A DNA stretch of 9,370 nucleotides from contig CABTZA010000066.1 of the NCBI GenBank assembly GCA_902489225.1, positions 1 through 9,370 on the forward strand, read 5' to 3'. The DNA is from an uncultured Collinsella sp. Its GTDB lineage: Bacteria > Actinomycetota > Coriobacteriia > Coriobacteriales > Coriobacteriaceae. The notes under the pieces are model-generated. The model saw nothing but the letters and a program-made list of their open reading frames with translations. It was not told where the DNA came from and did no database searches. Below are positions 4,915 through 9,370 of this stretch, one piece after another (positions within the stretch are counted from its first letter, which is position 1; each line of letters starts with the position of its first letter). The position numbers and the translations under genes were made by a program.

Positions 4915-7365
4915 ATGCTGCAAAAAATCCAACGCTTTGGCGGGGCAATGTTCGCGCCCGCCATGCTGTTTTCTATATCAGGCCTCATGGTCGGCGTCTC
5001 CGCTCTCGCAACGACTGCGGACATCGTCGGCGATCTCGCCGTATACGGAACCCCTTGGTACGCTTTTTGGACCATCATCCAGCGCGGCTCGTGGACGGTC
5101 TTTAAACGCCTCCCGCTCCTTTTTGCCGTAGCGCTGCCCATCGGTCTTGCCCAAAAACAACCGGCTCGTTGCTGCCTCGAGGCTCTCGTCGCCTATTTTG
5201 CCTACTGCTTCTTTTTGAGCGAGATCATTAAGCTGAGCGGAGACAATCTTGGACTTAAGTACCCGTCGTCTTTGACCTCCGCTAGCGGCATCACCATCAT
5301 CGACGGCATCAAGACGCTCGACACCGGCATTATCGGCCCGCTGGCGGTATCGGCAACCGTCGTCGCCATCCATGACCGCTTCTACGATGCCAAGGTTCCC
5401 GATTGGCTCGGCACCTTCTCGAGCTCCTCGCTGGTCTACCTCATCAGCTTTTTTGCCGTGTTTGCCCTTGCCGCTATCTCGGCCGCCATCGTGCCCTCCG
5501 TATACGCAATGACCGAAACGCTGCGCCATGCACTTACGAGCGTCGGCCCCTTTGGCGTGGGCATCTTTGTGCTTTTGGAGCGAGCGCTCGAGCCCATGGG
5601 GCTGCACCACCTGCTCTACATGCCGATCTACTACGACAACCTGGTCATTAACGACGGCATCTACGCCACGTGGAGCAGCTTGCTCCCCATCCTCTCCCAT
5701 AGCACGCGCCCCCTTAATGAACTTGCGCCGTGGGCCGGTTTTACCGCCACCGGCTGGGTCAAGCTCTTTGGCCTTCCCGCCATCGCAGCCGCGTTCTACT
5801 CCACCGCAAAACCAGAGCGCCGCGCCGGCCTTAAGGTCATCCTTTTGCCCGCCATCGTCGCCTCGGTGGTTTGCGGCGTTACCGAGCCACTCGAGTTTCT
5901 CTTTATGTTCACCCACCCCGGGCTCTTTTTGCTCTACGCCGTCTTATCGTCTTGCCTTGCCACAACCATGAATCTCTTTGGCATCGTCGGCATCTTCTCG
6001 GGCGGCCTCATGGAGATGGCAGCCTTCAACTTTATTCCGCTCATGCGCACGCATGCCGGTGCCTATCTTTTGGCGCTCGGTATCGGCCTTGCCTTTAGCC
6101 TCATCTTTTTTGTTAGTTTTCGAGCACTCATCTTGGTCTATGACCTTAAGACACCGGGCCGCGAGGATCATGTTGCCAATCGCGCGGCAATCGATTGTTT
6201 AACGGGGAGCGACTTTGCCAAAGAGCAATCCCCCAATGACGAGGTCGATAGTCGATCCGATCAAGATCACGTCCTCGCTGAGCGGGTAATTCAGCTTTTA
6301 GGTGGCGTTGGCAATATCGTGGGCGCAACCAACTGCGCCACGCGCCTGCGCGTCGAGGTCGCAGACCCTTCCATCGTTGCAGATAACGCGTCGTTTGTCG
6401 CGGTGGGCGCCAAGGGCCTCATCATTACCGGCAAGACCGCCCAGGTGGTCATCGGCATCTCCGTTCCCCGCGTTAAAGAGCATTTTGACCAGATCATGGG
6501 CCTCGAGCCGGAATTTGTGCCCACCACCTCGGCCTCCCCTGCCGCCAGCGCAGCCCATAAGCGCGGCGATATCTGCTTCTTCGATATCGACGGAACGCTC
6601 GCCTGGCAAGACCCCAGGCTCGCCCAAGACCTTCCCGAAGACGAGCGGGACCTCTCCCCCTATCCCAACGAGGCGGTTTCGCAGGCAATCCGCGAGTTTG
6701 TCGCCAACGGCAACATGGCCTTTATCTGCACGGGGCGCACCCTCAGCTGCATCCACCCCAAACTTCTTGAGCTGCCCTGGACCGGCATCGTCTGTCTTGC
6801 GGGCGGTTACGCCGAGATCAACGGACGCGCAATTCGCGATCTGTCGATGACGCCCGGCATGCTGCAGCGCCTTGCCCCCTATCTTGAGCAGTCGGGCGAG
6901 GTCATCCGCTTTGAGGGCCTCAACGGCGTCGTGCGCATGAGTGCCGATGCCCCCGATGCCCCCGGATACGCGCGCACCCTGGGCGACGCAGTCACGCAGC
7001 TGCAACATTACAGTGTCTACAAGATCTTGATGTCTACATCGCTCGCCAACCACATCGCTCAAGATAAGGCACTTGAGCCGCTGCTGTGCTTTAACGAGCT
7101 CGAACTCGAGGTAACCGAAATCTCGCCCCGCGAATGCACGAAGCGCGGGGGCATCCAGTCTGTACTCGACGCCCTCGATCCCCACCACGGAACCGTATAC
7201 GGCATCGGCGACGCCAGCAATGACGTCTCGCTGATGAACGCCGTCGATGTCGGTATCGCCATGGGCAATGCGCCGGACTATCTCAAAAAGCGCGCCGACT
7301 ACATCACCGACTCGGTCGACAAAGATGGCGTCGTCAAGGCGCTCGAGCACTTTAGGCTTATATAA
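4915..7365 (+). CDS. PTS sugar transporter EIIC-EIIB fused to a Cof-type HAD phosphatase
   Basis: One 816-residue polypeptide joins three functions. Residues 1-415 are a PTS EIIC membrane domain of the glucose/alpha-glucoside superfamily, opening MLQKIQRFGGAMFAPAMLF, with about ten hydrophobic segments and the substrate-site motif GVTEPLEF at 321-328. Residues about 449-530 are EIIB with the phospho-cysteine C474 in NCATRLR. An Ala/Ser/Pro linker (about 531-549) leads to a HAD hydrolase at 551-816. That domain has motif I DIDGT (nucleophile D557, acid D559), motif II T606 in CTGRT, K743, and motif IV GIGDASND (D766, D770), with a C2-type cap between. All key residues are present, so each part looks active. 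The ATG follows GGAAGG by 8 bases. EIIA is absent and must come from elsewhere. The C-then-B order and opening resemble GlvC/MalP-type alpha-glucoside transporters. The fused domain may dephosphorylate the imported sugar phosphate or another metabolite; this is inference. No glycosidase is nearby. Confidence 0.9.
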   Translation: MLQKIQRFGGAMFAPAMLFSISGLMVGVSALATTADIVGDLAVYGTPWYAFWTIIQRGSWTVFKRLPLLFAVALPIGLAQKQPARCCLEALVAYFAYCFFLSEIIKLSGDNLGLKYPSSLTSASGITIIDGIKTLDTGIIGPLAVSATVVAIHDRFYDAKVPDWLGTFSSSSLVYLISFFAVFALAAISAAIVPSVYAMTETLRHALTSVGPFGVGIFVLLERALEPMGLHHLLYMPIYYDNLVINDGIYATWSSLLPILSHSTRPLNELAPWAGFTATGWVKLFGLPAIAAAFYSTAKPERRAGLKVILLPAIVASVVCGVTEPLEFLFMFTHPGLFLLYAVLSSCLATTMNLFGIVGIFSGGLMEMAAFNFIPLMRTHAGAYLLALGIGLAFSLIFFVSFRALILVYDLKTPGREDHVANRAAIDCLTGSDFAKEQSPNDEVDSRSDQDHVLAERVIQLLGGVGNIVGATNCATRLRVEVADPSIVADNASFVAVGAKGLIITGKTAQVVIGISVPRVKEHFDQIMGLEPEFVPTTSASPAASAAHKRGDICFFDIDGTLAWQDPRLAQDLPEDERDLSPYPNEAVSQAIREFVANGNMAFICTGRTLSCIHPKLLELPWTGIVCLAGGYAEINGRAIRDLSMTPGMLQRLAPYLEQSGEVIRFEGLNGVVRMSADAPDAPGYARTLGDAVTQLQHYSVYKILMSTSLANHIAQDKALEPLLCFNELELEVTEISPRECTKRGGIQSVLDALDPHHGTVYGIGDASNDVSLMNAVDVGIAMGNAPDYLKKRADYITDSVDKDGVVKALEHFRLI

Positions 7366-7478
7366 GCAGCCGGCACGCGCACACGTCCCGTTTCCCCAAA
7401 TCGCCAAAACAGACGCGCCGGCAACTCCAATGTGGCAATATGGTATCTGCACACCGCAACGATGCAACCTAAGAAAGA

Positions 7479-8504
7479 ATGCGAGAACCCGTGTCCAGTC
7501 CGTTTACCAGCTTTTTAGCCCAGCACCTTGACCAGATCAACGACTATCTGGCCACGTTCTTTGACGGACAGGCGACCTCTGCCGATATCGAGCGCTACCT
7601 GTATACCCCGCTCTCGGCATTTACCGCCAATGCCGGCAAGCGCCACCGCCCGCTCATCTGCATGCTCGCCGCCACCGCAGTGGGCGGCAGCTTTGAGAGC
7701 GCCCGCAGCGCCGCGGCGGCCATCGAGCATTTCCAGTCGGGTGCGCTCATCCACGACGACATCGCCGATAACGGGCAGCTGCGCCGCGGTAAGCCCTGCA
7801 TGCACCTCACCGAGGGCACGGGGCTTGCTATCAACTGCGGCGACCTGGCACTTACCATGGTCACCAAGACGGTTCTCGACGACCCCACGCTGGAGCCCAA
7901 CGTAAAACTCCGCGTGCTCCACGAGCTCACCGAGATGATCGTTCGTACCATCGAGGGCCAGGCGCTCGACCTGGGTTGGGTACGCGACGGGCGCTTCGAC
8001 ATCTCGGTCGACGATTACCTGGACATGGCGACGCACAAGACCGCGTACTACAGCGGAGCCACGCCGCTTGCCACCGGAGCCATCATCGGCGGAGGCAGCG
8101 AGGAGCAAATTGAGGCGCTGCGCGCCTTTGGCCTGCACACGGGCCTTGCCTTCCAGATTCAAGATGATCTGCTCAACTTGATCGGTACCAAGGAGGCCGC
8201 CAACAAGGACTTCCGCACCGACATCACCGAGGGCAAGCGCACGCTTGTCGCCGTACACGCCCTCTCCGATGAGCGCTATCACGACGAGATTGAAGCGATC
8301 CTCTCCTCGGGCACCGAGGACCCCGCGCAGCTCGCGCGCGCCGTGGAAATCTTCCAGGAGACTGGCTCTATCGATTACGCCCACGCCTACGCACTGGACC
8401 TGACCGCCAAAGCTAAGGCCGCCATCGAGGACGTTTCGCTCGACCCGCATGCACGCGAGCTGTTCCTCTCCATGGCAGATTTCTTTGTGGAGCGCCTTAA
8501 CTAG
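7479..8504 (+). CDS. Polyprenyl (isoprenoid) diphosphate synthase, trans-type
   Basis: This enzyme extends allylic diphosphates with isopentenyl diphosphate, in the cytoplasm, to make precursors of quinone side chains or other isoprenoids. The 341 residues cover the whole family fold. Visible motifs are GKRHRP (53-58), the first aspartate-rich motif DDIAD (93-97) followed by LRRGKP, the second motif QDDLLN (228-233) and TDITEGKRT (247-255). Small residues G89 and A90 sit 4-5 places before the first motif, and there is no two-residue insertion in DDxxD, which favours a medium or long chain product over farnesyl diphosphate. The second motif ends in Asn where bacterial enzymes usually have Asp. 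The ATG at 7479 has only a weak AAGAAAG before it. The in-frame GTG at 7491 is an alternative start and would shorten the protein by four residues. The gene follows the PTS gene after 113 bases with no clear terminator. Product length is unknown. Confidence 0.93.
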   Translation: MREPVSSPFTSFLAQHLDQINDYLATFFDGQATSADIERYLYTPLSAFTANAGKRHRPLICMLAATAVGGSFESARSAAAAIEHFQSGALIHDDIADNGQLRRGKPCMHLTEGTGLAINCGDLALTMVTKTVLDDPTLEPNVKLRVLHELTEMIVRTIEGQALDLGWVRDGRFDISVDDYLDMATHKTAYYSGATPLATGAIIGGGSEEQIEALRAFGLHTGLAFQIQDDLLNLIGTKEAANKDFRTDITEGKRTLVAVHALSDERYHDEIEAILSSGTEDPAQLARAVEIFQETGSIDYAHAYALDLTAKAKAAIEDVSLDPHARELFLSMADFFVERLN

Positions 8505-8561
8505 CGGGGGTTATAAAACCTGTCAGCAGCGTATTTGGGTACAACTTGCTACACTGTTGAG

Positions 8562-8575
8562 TGCATGTTTATGCA
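8562..8575. repeat. Small palindrome TGCAT-GTTT-ATGCA in the gap before the CwlM-like gene
   Basis: A perfect 5-bp inverted repeat with a 4-base spacer lies in the 138-base gap between the polyprenyl synthase and the next gene. It could be an operator, but no regulator can be assigned. The gap also has promoter-like pieces (for example TTGTCT and TAGTAC with 18 bases between, near 8589-8618) that are too weak to call. The last bases hold the Shine-Dalgarno GAAAGGGG of the next gene. Confidence 0.25.
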
Positions 8576-8642
8576 TCCCTTTGCGTTGTCTATCCGACAC
8601 ACGCTCAAATAGTACGAATGGTACGCCGAAAGGGGTTCGTTC

Positions 8643-9370
8643 ATGGAACCTATTACAACGGGCATGCAGGGAGCAGCCGTCGAGGACGTCCAGTCCCGCC
8701 TTCTGCAGCTCGGCTATACAATCGATGACACCGAGGTTGCCGACAAGCGCTTTGGCACCACCACCGAACAGGCTGTTGGCACCTTTAGGCTCGATAGCGG
8801 CCTTGCCGCTGGCTGTGCCGTCGATATCCCCTGCTGGAGCGCTCTGGTCGACGCCTCGTATAAACTGGGCGACCGCACCCTCTATCTGCGCATGCCCAAT
8901 TTCCATGGCGCCGATGTGCAGGCCCTGCAGCGCGCTCTCAACGTTTTGGGCTTTGCCTGTGGCGAAGACGACGGCTACTTTGGTCCGCATACCGAGGCCG
9001 CCCTGCAGCAGTTCCAGGAAAATGTCGGCCTGTTTGCCGACGGCATGGCCTTCCAGGACACCTACGCCTACATCAACCGCCTGCACCATGTGTGGGAGGG
9101 CAAGCCCTCGGTCACCGAAGCCGAGTCCCGCATCGGTTTTGCTCGCGCCGCCAACGTGCTCGAGCGCTTCCAGATTGCCGTTATCGGCGAGGACCCCATC
9201 GCACGCAGCGTTGCGTCGCGCATGTGGAATATCGCCACGGCAACGACCGACAACAGCGGCATGATGCTCTGTGACTCCGAGGTCCCAACCGACGTTGACC
9301 TGGTGCTCGAAATCGCAAGCGACGAACTGCCCGCCGACGCCGCACCGCGCGCCACGATTGCCCTCGCCGA
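8643..9370 (+). CDS. CwlM-like protein with two peptidoglycan-binding-type domains (partial, N-terminal 242 residues)
   Basis: The reading frame is open from the ATG at 8643, preceded by GAAAGGGG about 8 bases away, to the window end, so the C-terminus is missing. Two PG_binding_1-type three-helix repeats are visible. The first spans about residues 6-70 (MQGAAVEDVQSRLLQLGY to FGTTTEQAVGTFRLDSGL). The second spans about 88-145 (GADVQALQRALNVLGF to YFGPHTEAALQQFQENVGLFADG). There is no signal peptide or membrane span, so it should be cytoplasmic. The layout and the link segment ALVDASYKLGDRTL resemble mycobacterial CwlM, a cytoplasmic amidase-like protein that activates MurA. From about residue 176 a new alpha/beta domain begins (FQIAVIGEDPIARSVASRM). 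It sits where an Amidase_3 domain would start but lacks the expected DPGHGG zinc-site motif. A regulator of peptidoglycan synthesis, rather than an active amidase, is a reasonable inference. Confidence 0.8.
   Translation, partial: MEPITTGMQGAAVEDVQSRLLQLGYTIDDTEVADKRFGTTTEQAVGTFRLDSGLAAGCAVDIPCWSALVDASYKLGDRTLYLRMPNFHGADVQALQRALNVLGFACGEDDGYFGPHTEAALQQFQENVGLFADGMAFQDTYAYINRLHHVWEGKPSVTEAESRIGFARAANVLERFQIAVIGEDPIARSVASRMWNIATATTDNSGMMLCDSEVPTDVDLVLEIASDELPADAAPRATIALA

Noticed and set aside
4978..5916. Minus-strand open frame (312 codons) opposite the EIIC domain
   Set aside because: The product is rich in Asp/Gly/Arg/Lys with no family resemblance; it is a mirror of a membrane protein gene on the other strand.
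7369..7422. Inverted repeat GCCGGCACGCG / CGCGCCGGC after the PTS gene as a terminator
   Set aside because: The arms pair imperfectly, the loop is 34 bases and no T-run follows, so termination cannot be supported. Read-through into the polyprenyl synthase gene remains possible.
6298..7467. Long minus-strand open frame (389 codons) opposite the EIIB/HAD part of the PTS gene
   Set aside because: The opposite strand encodes intact EIIB and HAD motifs. The antisense product has no recognisable domain and no convincing ribosome binding site.
7515..8450. Minus-strand open frame (311 codons) opposite the polyprenyl synthase gene
   Set aside because: The plus strand carries all the synthase motifs; the antisense product shows none.

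Overview
The window looks like chromosomal DNA from a high-GC, anaerobic gut actinobacterium of the Coriobacteriia, with Collinsella or a close relative the best guess. Three things point there: the codon use, the combination of a CUT1 sugar ABC operon with sugar PTS genes, and a protein resembling actinobacterial CwlM. This placement is inference from protein character; there is no rRNA or other taxonomic marker.

Bases 1-3659 (minus strand) hold a carbohydrate ABC importer operon. It is transcribed from about 3.8 kb leftwards in the order Tat/lipobox solute-binding protein, MalF-like permease, MalG-like permease, MsmK/UgpC-like ATPase (cut by the window edge just inside its signature motif). 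The two permease genes overlap by one base. GC-rich hairpins lie in the gaps after the binding-protein gene and before the ATPase gene.

Bases 3660-4914 hold the control region. A GntR/HutC-family repressor gene with a UTRA domain (minus strand, 3966-4685) sits between the ABC operon and a divergent PTS gene, and a strong stem-loop terminator lies between it and the ABC operon. Four copies of a TTGTWTRAAC motif, two of them full TTGT-N4-ACAA palindromes, occur only in the two intergenic regions that flank this regulator as far as I could see by eye. They suggest that one sugar-responsive repressor controls the ABC importer, itself and the PTS gene.

Bases 4915-7365 (plus strand) encode the most unusual protein: an 816-residue single polypeptide with a PTS EIIC membrane domain (alpha-glucoside/glucose type), an EIIB domain with its phospho-cysteine, a short Ala/Ser/Pro linker and a complete Cof-type HAD phosphatase domain. 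It looks like a transporter that phosphorylates a sugar on entry and carries its own candidate sugar-phosphate phosphatase.

Bases 7479-9370 (plus strand) hold two genes not obviously tied to sugar uptake: a trans-type polyprenyl diphosphate synthase, and the first 242 codons of a cytoplasmic protein with two peptidoglycan-binding-type domains. The latter resembles CwlM, and the start of its following domain lacks the amidase zinc-site motif. No tRNA, rRNA, CRISPR array, insertion sequence or phage gene was seen.
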